Source: Saprospirales bacterium (lineage in GTDB: Bacteria > Bacteroidota > Bacteroidia > Chitinophagales > Saprospiraceae). From it: a stretch of 64,000 nucleotides of DNA. A program made the translations under genes and the position numbers. Under the pieces are notes generated by a model, which searched no databases, was not told the origin of the DNA, and worked only from the letters and a program-made list of their open reading frames with translations. The DNA lies in assembly GCA_016719895.1 (NCBI GenBank), contig JADJYG010000028.1, forward strand, positions 186,001-250,000, written 5' to 3'. This document shows positions 1-9,858 of this stretch, in pieces. How positions within the stretch are numbered: the first letter of the stretch is position 1; the number at the start of each line of letters is the position of its first letter.

Positions 1-1
1 C

Positions 2-109
2 ATCAGCCCCCGCACCGTGGATACCCACCGCAACAACCTCATTCAAAAACTCGGTGTGAACGGGATTGCGGGCCTGGTGCAGTTTGCGATCCGGAACAAG
101 CTGGTGTAA
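2..109 (+). CDS. LuxR-family response regulator, C-terminal fragment
   Basis: The gene is cut by the window start. The visible 35 residues (SPRTVDTHRNNLIQKLGV..., ending IRNKLV) are the recognition-helix half of a GerE/LuxR-type helix-turn-helix, with the family pattern S-x-R-T-V-x-T-H-R-x-N-(I/L)-x-x-K-L-G-V. In Bacteroidota this domain usually ends a NarL/FixJ response regulator, which would have an N-terminal receiver domain outside the window; that part is inference. It runs convergently into the next gene with a gap of 7 bp. Confidence 0.85.
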   Translation: MSPRTVDTHRNNLIQKLGVNGIAGLVQFAIRNKLV

Positions 110-116
110 TGCCCCA

Positions 117-3100
117 TCACCACCCCGGCACAATATTCAAGCCCCAATAAAACCGCCGCGCGTCTTTTTTCACCGACAGGGGCATCGCATAAAATGGCTC
201 CAGGATAAGCATACCGAACAAATTGAAGCGCATGGAAGCCCCCACGCTGAATACCGGCTGGTGCTTGACGCCGGTAAAAGGCGACGGTTTTCCAAAATCA
301 CTGGTTTCATAAAACGCCACACCGCCGTCGAAAAACAAGTTCAGGTCGGCCGGCAAGGGGAAGTTGACCAGGCCCAGAGGCTTGGGACCAAACAATGGCA
401 ACCGGATCTCGGCATTGAACACCCCGATCTTGCTGCCCACCATTTTGTTGAACAACTCCGGGTCCTCGGTGTACAGATCGTTGGAGCCATACCCACGGAT
501 AAACCAGGAATTGCTCAGGAAGAACGGAGAGATTTCTTCGGAGTTGCCGCCAAACCGGCCGTAGCCCAGCGCCCTGACGGCAAAGGTGACCGGCCGCAAG
601 CGGAAATACCGCCGCCCGTCGAGCAACAGGGTGGTGAAATTATACCCGCCAAAATACTGCTCCAGCCCGATGCGGTAGCGCCAGCCCTGCATGGGCGCAT
701 TGAAGCCGGGAAAAGAATTGTCGCCCACGTAAGCGATATTAACGTTGCTCAGGCTCAGGCTTTGCCCGCCAGGCACTTTATTCCGGTCGCTGCCGACGAA
801 AAAACCGAAGTCGTCGTAATACGTGGAATATTCGGTGATCCGGGTGCTGTAGTATTCGAATGCCGCGCCGACCTCCACGCGCCGGGTGACGGAGAAGGGA
901 TAAAATACAAACGCATTGATGCGCTCCTGAAACAGCCGCTCCACACCGAGCACCTCTTCGAGGAAGGTATCCACCACACCCGGGGCGATCTCCAGCGGTG
1001 TTTGGCGAAAACCGTAGTAGGCCAGCGAGCGATACGGAATGTGCGAAAAGGAAGCGCCCCAGCCGATGCGTTTTTTGTTGTTGATGTACGAGAACACACC
1101 GGCGGCATCGGCTATTTCGCCGTTCAGGGCCAGACCGGTGTACAGCCGGTTGTTGCCCAGGATATCTTCAAACAACATGTCTACGCCGCCGGCCAGCCCT
1201 ACCGCAGCGCCAAAACCGGTATTCCCCGTGGCCACGCCGGCGCCGGCTCCTCCGCTTAGATAAGACAGGGAAAAGTGGGGCTTGTACTGAACGCCCTTGA
1301 CCGTGGTGGAGGCCGCTACCTCAGCCACCGCATTATCCATCAACCGCAGGTTGGTATTCACGATATCCCGTTGCCGCGGATTGAAGGGCGGCAGGCTTGC
1401 CGGTACCAGGTCGACAGCCGATGCATCCACTTCTTTCAATTCAAAATCAGCAGCCTTCGTCTGATAAATCTCGTATTGGCCGTTCGTATAATAGGTGTAC
1501 AGGATCCGGTCGCGGTCGCCCGAAACGGCAATAGCCGGGGCATAGGGCGTGAAGCCGCTGATACCGGTTTCCAGTTCAGTGGCCTGGTATACTTTTGTGG
1601 CGGCCCGGTCGTAGAAATACAGGTTGCGGAAGCCGTCGCGGTTGCTCAGGAAATACAGGTTCCCATTTTTGTCGAATTGGGGATTCATGTTGTCGGCCGA
1701 AGGGAAGAGGTCGATCTGTTCGACTTCGCCGCTGGCCATGTCCATGATCGCCAGGTTCATATTCCAGACGCCATTGGAGCGCCCGCGTTGTCGGCTGATC
1801 TGGTCGGTGGAGAAGGCGAGGAAGCGTCCGTCGGCGCTCCAGGCGGGCAGGATTTCCGAATGCCGGTCGTTGGTCAGCCGGCGTACTTTTTTCGACTTCA
1901 GGTCGTAGGCGTACAGGTCTGTCTGGCCTTTCACCAGGCCGCTGACCACGATGGTTTTGCCGTCGGGGCTCCAGGCCGGGTTGTTGAATTCCGGCACTCC
2001 GGGCAGGACAATCCGTTCCAGGGTTTTGCCTTTGAATACATCTTTGACGATCAGTACGCTCCTGCCCTGTTCGTATACGTCGAAAGCGAACCGTTTTTCA
2101 TCAGGCGCCCAGGCGCCGGCGCTTTCGATAAAATCGAACTGGTCAATATGACCGTCCTGCGCTGCGCTGGATACCTTGCGAATGATTTCACCCGTGCGGG
2201 CGTCGGCCAGGTAAAGATCGATGCTATACAGGTCTTTTTCCGCGAGAAAGATCACATACTTGCCGTTTTGGCTGATGGCCGGGCCGATATTGATACGGCC
2301 GGAGTTTTCTCCGGAGATCAGGCGTTTTCCGGGCGGGTTTATTTTTTTGCCTTTGATAACCCAACGGCCGTAGTGATTTTTCAGGGTAGTCGTCCAGGCT
2401 TCCGACAGGGAGTCGGGCGTAGTGCCGAGGGTAAGGCGAATAGCCGGGTCGAGCCCGTATTTGGCGGTATGGATAAATAAGGGCCGGATGATTTCGTCGC
2501 CGTAAACACCGGTAACAAAAGCCCAGAAGGATTGTCCCCAGCGGTATGGAAAGAACTTGCCGCTGTCGAGGTCGCGCAGTTTTTTCGGCAGGCCGTCGTT
2601 TTTTACAGCATCGCGCATCCACATGGCGGTATGCGCATCGACCCGGCCGATCGACAGGTATTCGGCCAGACCTTCTACCATCCAAAGCGGTAAATTCTGC
2701 AAGTTGCGCATACTGGTGGAGTCGCCTTCGATCACCATGTGGTATTGAAAGGCGTGCACCAGTTCGTGCCCCAGTACATGGTTGGTCTGTTGGTTGGTCA
2801 TGGCTACGGGCAACACGACGCGGTTTCGAAAGCCTTCCGTGACGCCGCCGGTGCCCACGCCGATGCTGCCCATGATGGCGTTCGTTTGTTGGAAGCCGGC
2901 GTGGTCACTGTACAGCAGCAGCGGGTTTTTCTTCGTGAACGTATCCTGCAGGACAGCCTGGTGCATCCGGTGCCAGAGTTCGGCGGCCACGGCCAGCTCC
3001 TTCAATTTATCCGGGTTGTCCAGGTATTCGTAGATGGTAAAATGTTCGGTTTCGGTGACTTGAAAGTCCTGGGTTTCATACCGCGGTTTGTTTCGTCCGA

Positions 3101-3170
3101 AATATTGCGCCTGCAGCGGGGTTTCCGACAGGGTAAAAAGAGCGATAAATAGAAACACAAAGCGTCTCAT
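117..3170 (-). CDS. Zn-metallopeptidase-like / TolB beta-propeller / outer-membrane barrel protein
   Basis: A secreted envelope protein of about 1017 residues. The ATG at 3170 is chosen because a signal peptide (MRRFVFLFIALFTL..., cleavage near QAQ) starts there; the longer frame begins with TTG at 3206. Residues 135-139 are HELVH in a peptidase-MA-like setting, followed by WMVEGLAEYLS, whose Glu suits a gluzincin third zinc ligand. The middle has TolB/PD40 propeller repeats (for example NPAWSPDGKTIVVSG and LPAWSADGRFLAFS). The last 350 residues are rich in beta-strands and end with FYAMPLSVK...GLNIVPGW, like a BamA/Omp85-type barrel. This gives a surface peptidase or sensor embedded in the outer membrane. 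No substrate can be named. Confidence 0.8.
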   Translation of the reverse strand: MRRFVFLFIALFTLSETPLQAQYFGRNKPRYETQDFQVTETEHFTIYEYLDNPDKLKELAVAAELWHRMHQAVLQDTFTKKNPLLLYSDHAGFQQTNAIMGSIGVGTGGVTEGFRNRVVLPVAMTNQQTNHVLGHELVHAFQYHMVIEGDSTSMRNLQNLPLWMVEGLAEYLSIGRVDAHTAMWMRDAVKNDGLPKKLRDLDSGKFFPYRWGQSFWAFVTGVYGDEIIRPLFIHTAKYGLDPAIRLTLGTTPDSLSEAWTTTLKNHYGRWVIKGKKINPPGKRLISGENSGRINIGPAISQNGKYVIFLAEKDLYSIDLYLADARTGEIIRKVSSAAQDGHIDQFDFIESAGAWAPDEKRFAFDVYEQGRSVLIVKDVFKGKTLERIVLPGVPEFNNPAWSPDGKTIVVSGLVKGQTDLYAYDLKSKKVRRLTNDRHSEILPAWSADGRFLAFSTDQISRQRGRSNGVWNMNLAIMDMASGEVEQIDLFPSADNMNPQFDKNGNLYFLSNRDGFRNLYFYDRAATKVYQATELETGISGFTPYAPAIAVSGDRDRILYTYYTNGQYEIYQTKAADFELKEVDASAVDLVPASLPPFNPRQRDIVNTNLRLMDNAVAEVAASTTVKGVQYKPHFSLSYLSGGAGAGVATGNTGFGAAVGLAGGVDMLFEDILGNNRLYTGLALNGEIADAAGVFSYINNKKRIGWGASFSHIPYRSLAYYGFRQTPLEIAPGVVDTFLEEVLGVERLFQERINAFVFYPFSVTRRVEVGAAFEYYSTRITEYSTYYDDFGFFVGSDRNKVPGGQSLSLSNVNIAYVGDNSFPGFNAPMQGWRYRIGLEQYFGGYNFTTLLLDGRRYFRLRPVTFAVRALGYGRFGGNSEEISPFFLSNSWFIRGYGSNDLYTEDPELFNKMVGSKIGVFNAEIRLPLFGPKPLGLVNFPLPADLNLFFDGGVAFYETSDFGKPSPFTGVKHQPVFSVGASMRFNLFGMLILEPFYAMPLSVKKDARRFYWGLNIVPGW

Positions 3171-3419
3171 GGCCTTTTTGTTAAGGTTGATATGGTTAAT
3201 ATTCAATGGTACTAAAACGTATTTTTTTGCGGTTTGACGAATTAAATACGAAAAAAATGGCAGCTGGGACTGTTAGCGTCTCGTTAACGAGGGAAGGGCG
3301 CTTAGCCCGTCTTAGTGCTTCCTACTGTTTCTTTTCTGCCATATTCTGCCGTATTTTGCCCACCGCTGCTCGTAGCGCCTCCTACTTGTTCACCTTTGTC
3401 TGTACCAATTTTAGTACCA

Positions 3420-4614
3420 ATGAAGCCACCAGTCATCTCTATCGTCCAACGCGGGTACCAGGACCGGTACGGGTTTCAACGGTTATTCCTTCGGTACTCC
3501 TGGTTGTACAAGACCAACTACATTGCTTTGTCCTGGAAATTGCTTCCCAAGGACTGGGACCAAAAGACACAAACTGTTAAACCGCGCGCCACCCTCGGCG
3601 GCGAAACGGCGGCCATCGTCAACGGCGATTTGTCCAAAACGCTCAACAAAGCCTACTCCATTATTGCAGACCTGATCGCGAATGAGCTGCCTCCCACATT
3701 TGACGCGTTTAAACCAAAAATGGGGCTGAAAAAAATCAGCCTTTCTCTTTTTCGACGCAGCGGTGCAACTGCTGGACGAAGAATACGCCGGGAAGCAAAT
3801 CAGCGCATCCACGTTGAAAGTTTACAAGGCATCGCTCAACAAATTCAAAGAACTCAACGGCGACCTGCGGATGCAGGAACTTACCCGGGATCAGGTCGTG
3901 GCCTTCAAACGGAATATCGTCCAGGGCGGCAAGGACAACATGGCGAACCAATACGTCAAATACCTGAAGATCATCTACAGCCGGGTGCTGAAGCACTACA
4001 AATTGGCAGATGTGCACAAACCCTTTGAGGACGTCAGCATCCGGATCGTGAAAATTTCGGAGAAGAAAAGTATGACGATGGGGGAGTATCTAACCTTCCG
4101 GAAGGCGCTCTCCCACTACGCACTTGGAAGCAGCGAATACGAGACCATCCGCCGCTTTCTAATTATGTGCCGGGGCCTTCGGTTCTCCGATACGACTCAA
4201 ATCCAGAAAACCCAGCACTACTTCACTTTTGAAGATGGCGGCACCAAATTCCAATACCTGACTGTTAACGCTCAAAAGACCGGTACTAAAGGCATCGTCC
4301 CCATTTCGGCTTCGGATGAAGTGTTGCTGCAATGGCAACCCGACGGGCTGCTGTTTGAAAAGTTACAGTACCCAGTCTACGTCAAACGCCTCAAGAAACT
4401 GAGCCTCGAACTGATCGGCCGGGAAATCACCACCCACTTCGGGCGCCACTTCACCGGCGATTTTATCCTGAACAGTACCGGCATGGGCCTCGACGACGTG
4501 AAAGCCATCATTGGCGTGAAAAGCGACCGGATCGCGGAGATTTATGCGCAGAAGGATATTAAGGAGGTGTTGAAGAAGTTTTATAAAGCGGTAGAGGGGA
4601 TGGAAGGGGGATAA
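3420..4614 (+). CDS. Tyrosine recombinase / integrase (frameshifted)
   Basis: A site-specific tyrosine recombinase of the Bacteroidota mobile-element type, about 397 residues when repaired. The N-terminal arm-binding part (from ATG 3420, MKPPVISIVQ...) and the SAM-like plus catalytic part (FDAAVQLLDEEYAGKQIS...) lie in different frames. Dropping one A from the A7 run at about 3728-3734 joins them as KMGLKKSAFLFFDAAVQ. Catalytic residues visible are Arg in CRGLRFSD, Lys in QKTGTKG, HFGR (the HxxR box) and Tyr in RIAEIYAQKD. The usual LGH motif appears as IGV, so the second His is replaced. No att sites, tRNA or excisionase is adjacent. It is either a decayed integrase or an intact one with a sequencing indel. 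It converges with the ATPase gene, 7 bp apart. Confidence 0.8.
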
Positions 4615-4621
4615 TTCTGTT

Positions 4622-6664
4622 CTAATTAAACTGCATCCTTTGCACCCTTACCGCGTTCAAAATCGCCAGCAACGCCACGCCCACATCCGCAAACACCGCT
4701 TCCCACATCGTGGCCAGCCCTCCTGCACCGAGGGTCAGCACTGCTAATTTCACACCGAAGGCTAGACCGATGTTTTGCCACACCACGCGCCGCGTGGCGC
4801 GACTGACGGCAATCGCCGTGGTCACTTTGGATGGTTCGTCGGTTTGTATGACGACATCGGCGGTTTCGATAGCCACGTCGGAGCCGAGAGCGCCCATAGC
4901 GATGCCGATGTCGGCGGCAGCCAATACCGGGGCGTCGTTGATGCCATCGCCCATAAAGGCCACCGTTCGTGTGGGGTCTTCGCGCTGTAACGCTTCCACT
5001 TGTTTTACCTTGCCTTCCGGGAGCAGGTCGCCGAAGCCGCGCTCGATGCCGAGCGCGGCGACTACTTTTTGCACCACGGCGTCCTTATCGCCCGAGAGCA
5101 TCACCAATTCGCGCACCCCGGCGCGATGCAGACCGGCCACTGTTTGTTTGGCGTCGGGTTTAATTTCGTCGGCAATGGTTACATATCCCGCATATTGCCC
5201 GCCGACCGCTACCGCCGCGATGGTGTCCACCTCCGCATCGAGTTCGGACGGGTAGTCAATACCCGATTGCTGCAACAGTTTGGTATTGCCCACCAGCACG
5301 GGGCGACCATTCACCGTACCGCTCAGCCCATGCCCGGCAATTTCCTGCATGTCGGCGACAACGGCGTTTTGCCAGTCGATTTGAAGTTCGCCGGCATAGG
5401 TAATCAACGCTTTGCCGACCGGGTGAGTGGAATGCTGTTCAAGCGCAGCGGCGAGGCGCAGCAATTCGGTTTTTTCGATGCCGGTGGTTTCAATTTTTTG
5501 CACCTTGAAAACACCCTGCGTCAGCGTTCCGGTTTTGTCCATGACTACCGTATTCACTTTGGCCATCAAATCCAAAAAGTTCGAGCCTTTGAACAAAATG
5601 CCGTTGTGCGACGCCGCCCCGATGCCGCCGAAATAACCCAGTGGTATCGAAATCACCAGGGCACAAGGGCAGGAAATGACCAGAAATATCAGCGCGCGGT
5701 ACAGCCAGGTTTGGAAAGAATAATCCTGCACGATAAAGGACGGCACGAGCACCAGCAACACAGCCAGCAACACGACAATCGGGGTATATACTTTCGCAAA
5801 CTTGCGGATGAACAACTCCGTCGGCGCTTTGTGGGCCGTGGCGTTTTGCACCAAATCGAGGATGCGCGCGATGCTGCTCTCGCCGAAAGGTTTGGTTACG
5901 CGGATTTCCACCACGCTGTCGAGGCTGATCATTCCGGCCAGCACGGTTTCGTCAATCGCGAGCGTGCGGGGCTTGCTTTCGCCCGTGAGCGCGGCTGTGT
6001 CGAAACTACCTTGCACGCTCAGCAATATGCCGTCGAGCGACGCCCGCTCACCCGGTCGCACCCGGATGGTTTCGCCCACCTGCACGGTTTCGGGTTTAAC
6101 GACAGCGGCCCGGCCGTCGCGCAATACGGTGGCTTGATCGGGACGCACGTCGAGCAAGGCTTTGATGTTGCCTTTGGCACGGCGCACTGCCGCCGTCTGG
6201 AACAGTTCGCCCACGGCGTAAAACAGCATTACGGCCACACCCTCGGGATATTGACCTATGGCAAATGCGCCAATGGTGGCCAGGCTCATCAGGAAAAATT
6301 CCGTGAAAAACTCGCCTTTCCCAATGGCCTGTGCCGCTTCTTTCAGCACGGGCCAGCCGACGGGCAGGTATGCTATCCCGTACCAAAGCAGTCGAACCCA
6401 GCCCTTCCAAAACGCGGGCTGTACGTACTCATCCAGTACGATGCCGCCCAGCAAAAGCACGAAACTGGTGATAGCGGGCAGGTATTCACGCCAGGGGGAG
6501 TGCGCTTCGCCGCCCACGTGGTCATGACCGTGCCCGTCGCCTTCTTCGTGTGGCCGGGGCGGCGGCGGGGCGGTTTTCAGGTCAATTTTTTCTTCGAGCG
6601 TACAGCAAAGTTGGCGGCCTTGCGCGTCGTAAGTGTGAACGTGAGGGACAGTTGGGTCAGCCAT
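4622..6664 (-). CDS. cadA: Heavy-metal P1B-type ATPase (Zn/Cd/Pb exporter)
   Basis: A 680-residue inner-membrane cation pump driven by ATP. The ATG at 6664 (MADPTVPHVH) is preferred over an upstream start that adds a poor leader. The N-terminus has a His-rich segment (HEEGDGHGHDHVGGEAH) instead of a CxxC heavy-metal-associated domain. Motifs: TGES in the actuator domain, SCPCALVISIP (CPC near residue 330) in the transport helix, DKTGTLTQG (phosphorylated Asp near 375), HPVGKAL (the HP locus) and MGDGINDAPVLAAADIGIA (hinge, near 571). The last helix carries AVFADVGVALLAILN; the conserved Asp there is typical of Zn/Cd/Pb pumps (P1B-2). It follows the deiminase gene on the same strand after a 59 bp gap. 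With the Cus system further upstream it points to detoxification of soft metals. Confidence 0.93.
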   Translation of the reverse strand: MADPTVPHVHTYDAQGRQLCCTLEEKIDLKTAPPPPRPHEEGDGHGHDHVGGEAHSPWREYLPAITSFVLLLGGIVLDEYVQPAFWKGWVRLLWYGIAYLPVGWPVLKEAAQAIGKGEFFTEFFLMSLATIGAFAIGQYPEGVAVMLFYAVGELFQTAAVRRAKGNIKALLDVRPDQATVLRDGRAAVVKPETVQVGETIRVRPGERASLDGILLSVQGSFDTAALTGESKPRTLAIDETVLAGMISLDSVVEIRVTKPFGESSIARILDLVQNATAHKAPTELFIRKFAKVYTPIVVLLAVLLVLVPSFIVQDYSFQTWLYRALIFLVISCPCALVISIPLGYFGGIGAASHNGILFKGSNFLDLMAKVNTVVMDKTGTLTQGVFKVQKIETTGIEKTELLRLAAALEQHSTHPVGKALITYAGELQIDWQNAVVADMQEIAGHGLSGTVNGRPVLVGNTKLLQQSGIDYPSELDAEVDTIAAVAVGGQYAGYVTIADEIKPDAKQTVAGLHRAGVRELVMLSGDKDAVVQKVVAALGIERGFGDLLPEGKVKQVEALQREDPTRTVAFMGDGINDAPVLAAADIGIAMGALGSDVAIETADVVIQTDEPSKVTTAIAVSRATRRVVWQNIGLAFGVKLAVLTLGAGGLATMWEAVFADVGVALLAILNAVRVQRMQFN

Positions 6665-6723
6665 TCGGTAAAGATTGAAAATGTACGAGATCAGGGATAG
6701 GTTTGAACATAAGCGGTTTATTT

Positions 6724-8490
6724 TCAATAGTTTTTAACCAGGATTTTTTGAGCAAATACGCCGCGTTCGGTATGAAGGGCGACAAAATAAACGCCCGCAG
6801 GCAGCCCGTCTGCCCGGAAAAAATAGTTGGATTCGCCCGGCGGGAGCATTCCCGAAAAAACGGTCTCTACCCGCTGCCCGAGGCAATCGACCAGTTCGAG
6901 CACTGCCGCGCCGCCGGTTGGCGCGAAAACCGGAACACAGGTAATCCCTTGAGCGGGATTAGGGAAAATACGTTCTAACCTCGGTGAAGCCAATTCGTCT
7001 GTTCCGACGCTCTGCCGAATCTCGAAATCGAAATAACCTTCCGGGGCGGGTAACGGGCGCACTTGTTGTTTGCCCGAATTGGCTGTGGCGTGGAGGTAGT
7101 AGCGCACGGTAGAACTATATGGTTGTTGTGGAATCCAGCCCGTCCAAAGGTTTGTGGCCGGGTCGGTCAGAGTCATCGGCACAGACTGATAGCCAGTCGT
7201 AGTATCGGTATTGTAGAACACTTCGGCGCCGGCTATGCCGCCACGATGCCGTATCCAGGCCTTGACTTCATAAGCAGGTGGGTTGTTGTCAATAAAATCC
7301 TCTACCTGTTTATGCTGAATCAGGAGAGGGTCCGCTACACCTACTTCTTTCACAATACAGTGAATTGCGCCGCCCAGCGAGATGATGTCGTTGCAGGGAA
7401 TGCCGACGATATTATAACCGGGCATATTCTCGCGCCAAATACGCAGTGCCGTGGTGTCGTATTGTTGCTCGTAGATAGGCAACAACACGGTTTTGTTGAC
7501 GATGAACGAATTGACATACGTGCGCAACGACGCTCCCTGACTCGGGTATTTCCCTCCTTCGGGCGGCATCGGTACACGCACCACTTTGTACGGGGAGCCG
7601 AAAGGCGTGGTGAAATTGGCCAGGAGGTACTGGATGTTCGCCTCGATTTGGTCGCGATCAGCCACGCCTTCCGGGTATTCGCCCACGAGCAGCGTTTCCT
7701 CGTTGAGCAATTTCATGTGCATGTCGATGTGGTGGATCCCGTCGAATGGTAGCACATCGAACTTCACATAGCGGTCTATGCCGTAGAAGCGGTGCATAAT
7801 GCTGTCCACGCCTTCTTCGGTATGATTGCTCGTACCCCACGTATTGCCCGGACCGTTCTCTTCCAACACGAGTTTAGTCGAGAAATCGGTGCCCATGCCG
7901 TCGGAGAAATTATTGCCGCCGGGATGCACCAAATCGTAGGGGGCGACGGTGGTGGAATAAACCGGCAAGCCGAAATAATTGCCCACGACACTTGGGATCG
8001 TATCGTCTTTCGGGCGCGGGCGGTTGTAAATCCAATCCACCAACGCCAGGCTGTCCACGCCGCCGAGGTAAACCGGGTTGGCGCCGTAGTCGCGCATCCA
8101 GATACTGTTGAAAGGCGCCACTTTGAACTCGACGTTTCCAGCCTGCCAATTTACACCATAACCGGTCAATTCGTTTTGGCAGGCGACTATATTGCTGCAA
8201 ATGACGATGACCCGGCATTGTTTCCGTCCCGCCTCTACAATCTGGGCGAGAATTGACTTATACAAGGTCCAGGTAACTACAATGGCTTGCTGTTCTTCCC
8301 ATTCAGCCATCGCGCGAACGGGTCCGGGCGGAGGTGTGGTGATGCCGTTCAATACGCCGGGCGCCGGTTTATTGCTTGAAAGCCAATCCAATTCTTCATG
8401 GGAAAAACCTCTGGGGAGCGGGTCGTTCTGGGCAAGCGCGACTTGAGCGAGCGTCAGCAAACAGAAGAATAGGTTGAATATCTTTTTCAT
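6724..8490 (-). CDS. Secreted agmatine/peptidylarginine deiminase family protein with T9SS sorting domain
   Basis: A guanidino-group-modifying enzyme of the PAD_porph/agmatine deiminase family, 588 residues from ATG 8490. A signal peptide (MKKIFNLFFCLLTLAQVALA) is followed by the catalytic domain. Visible active-site elements are WMRDYGANPV (Asp), GIHHIDMH (the His-x-Asp pair), RTYVNSFIVN (Asn) and GGAIHCIVKE (nucleophilic Cys near 378). An Ig-like linker follows, then a C-terminal sorting domain (RIFPNPAQGITCVPV ... GVYFVALHTERGVFAQKILVKNY). Export by T9SS is therefore expected. The nearest well-known relative type is the Porphyromonas PPAD; cytoplasmic agmatine deiminases lack the signal and the C-terminal domain. 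Whether it acts on free agmatine or on peptidyl-arginine cannot be decided from sequence. It has its own promoter upstream. Confidence 0.88.
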   Translation of the reverse strand: MKKIFNLFFCLLTLAQVALAQNDPLPRGFSHEELDWLSSNKPAPGVLNGITTPPPGPVRAMAEWEEQQAIVVTWTLYKSILAQIVEAGRKQCRVIVICSNIVACQNELTGYGVNWQAGNVEFKVAPFNSIWMRDYGANPVYLGGVDSLALVDWIYNRPRPKDDTIPSVVGNYFGLPVYSTTVAPYDLVHPGGNNFSDGMGTDFSTKLVLEENGPGNTWGTSNHTEEGVDSIMHRFYGIDRYVKFDVLPFDGIHHIDMHMKLLNEETLLVGEYPEGVADRDQIEANIQYLLANFTTPFGSPYKVVRVPMPPEGGKYPSQGASLRTYVNSFIVNKTVLLPIYEQQYDTTALRIWRENMPGYNIVGIPCNDIISLGGAIHCIVKEVGVADPLLIQHKQVEDFIDNNPPAYEVKAWIRHRGGIAGAEVFYNTDTTTGYQSVPMTLTDPATNLWTGWIPQQPYSSTVRYYLHATANSGKQQVRPLPAPEGYFDFEIRQSVGTDELASPRLERIFPNPAQGITCVPVFAPTGGAAVLELVDCLGQRVETVFSGMLPPGESNYFFRADGLPAGVYFVALHTERGVFAQKILVKNY

Positions 8491-8601
8491 GGTATTGAAT
8501 TTTATTGATGAAAAAGGAAATGAGTTAAAAAAAGCAGCTCCCCGAAAAGGAACCTGACGAGGAAGAATCAATTCCCCTCCGAAAGGGCTGCCGAACCTGT
8601 A

Positions 8602-8609
8602 CAAACATA
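8602..8609 (-). promoter_or_regulatory. Bacteroidota -7 promoter box upstream of the deiminase gene
   Basis: On the minus strand this reads TATGTTTG, a full match to TAnnTTTG. It lies about 110 bp before the ATG at 8490, in the gap after the cusB stop. No clear -33 TTTG is present at the expected distance, so strength is uncertain. Confidence 0.5.
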
Positions 8610-8627
8610 TAACAAAAATTATTGTGC

Positions 8628-9803
8628 TCAGTGCGCGTGTCCTTCTTCTCCCTGGGCCGCCGCTTTGGAGGCGGATAGCAGGTAAAAAGCACCTTTCGTC
8701 ACGACCCTGCTATTCGCCAAATCGAAACCTTCCGGCAACAACACTTCCACCCAGCCGCCATCTACAACACCGCGCCTTACTTCCACCATTCGGAAATGAT
8801 GCGCTCCGTGCATTTCTTTTTCTTCCCCGGCATGGTCGTGTTCTTCTTTTTCCGTATCGTGTTCGGCTTCGCCTTTTTCGTGTTCGTGGGCTTCGGGCTT
8901 GGCCGTGTACCCGGATACTGCGGTCGGTGCTTATTTCGCGTCCGAAAAGATAAATGGTGGCCGTACGCTCCCGTGTTTCGTTGGCGAGCATAAAGCGTAC
9001 CTTTTGTCCGACTTTTAGTTTCAGGATGTCTTTTTCAAACACCGTCAGTTCTGCGTGCAAGTGTTCCGTGTCGGCTATTTTGAACATGACTTCCGTACTT
9101 CCCACATACTTGCCCGCATTCACGTTCACCTCCGTCACATAGCCGTTGGTAGGAGCATAAAGGCTGATTTCGCTCTGAAAATTATCGGGCGAAAGGCGGT
9201 CCGGATCAATGCCCAGCAATTTGAGCCGGGCCCGTTGGCCGCCGTTTTGGCTTCCAGGCCGGCAACCCTGGCCTTCAGCGATGTGTACTCGGCTTTGGCC
9301 GCTTGCAGTGTCTTGCCGGCGTTCACGTTTTCACGAGCGAGCTCCTCCTGCCTTTTGTACTCGGCCTCGGCATATTCCAATTGGCCGCGCGCTGAGGCGA
9401 GTTCTTGCCGGGCTTCGAGGTAAGCCTGTTGCTCGGTGATGAATTCCGGGTTGCGCAATACCGCGATAACTTCGCCCTTGCGAATGCGTGTGCCCTGCAA
9501 CAGGTCAGATTTTTTCAAAAATCCCGGCGCGGGCGCACTGATGCTCACGAGGTTTTGCGGCGGCACGTCCAGTACGCCGTTCACCTTAACCGTACCGGAG
9601 AGTGGGCGAGTCTCCACCTTGCCGGTTTCAATGCCCGCTATCTTGTATTGGTCGCTTGACAGCGCCACTTCCTGTTCCTCGCCTTCATGGTGTTCAGGTT
9701 CTTCCAATCCGACCCCGGATTCGGTTTTTTTGCCCCCACAGCCGGCCGGCAACAGGATGCCGCCGATCATCGCGGCGAATAAAATATGATGCAGAAATTT
9801 CAT
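8628..9803 (-). CDS. cusB: RND efflux periplasmic adaptor, CusB/HlyD type (two frameshifts)
   Basis: The membrane-fusion subunit of a heavy-metal RND pump, about 391 residues after repair. It starts at ATG 9803 with a lipoprotein signal (MKFLHHILFAAMIGGILLPAGCGG). Next come the HlyD barrel-sandwich half (LVSISAPAPGFL...), a coiled-coil hairpin (AYLEARQELASARGQLEYAE...) and the second half (LGIDPDRLSPDNFQ ... ISLYAPTNGYV). It ends in a His-rich linker and the usual end VVTKGAFYLLS...GEEGHAH. Two indels break the frame: one missing base near 9229-9236 (restored reading RARLKLLGID) and one extra base near 8899-8904 (restored reading VHGKPEAHEHEK). It sits 55 bp downstream of the pump gene in one operon. 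His-rich stretches suit Cu, Zn or Co handling. Confidence 0.85.
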
Positions 9804-9858
9804 TGTCTTTTATTTTTAAAATGATGTTGAAAGAATGAAAAACAAACTCGCCGGCGCG

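Noticed and set aside
66..1259. Long open frame on the plus strand opposite the metallopeptidase gene
   Set aside because: It is antisense to a gene with clear domains, has no motif and has the composition of a shadow frame.
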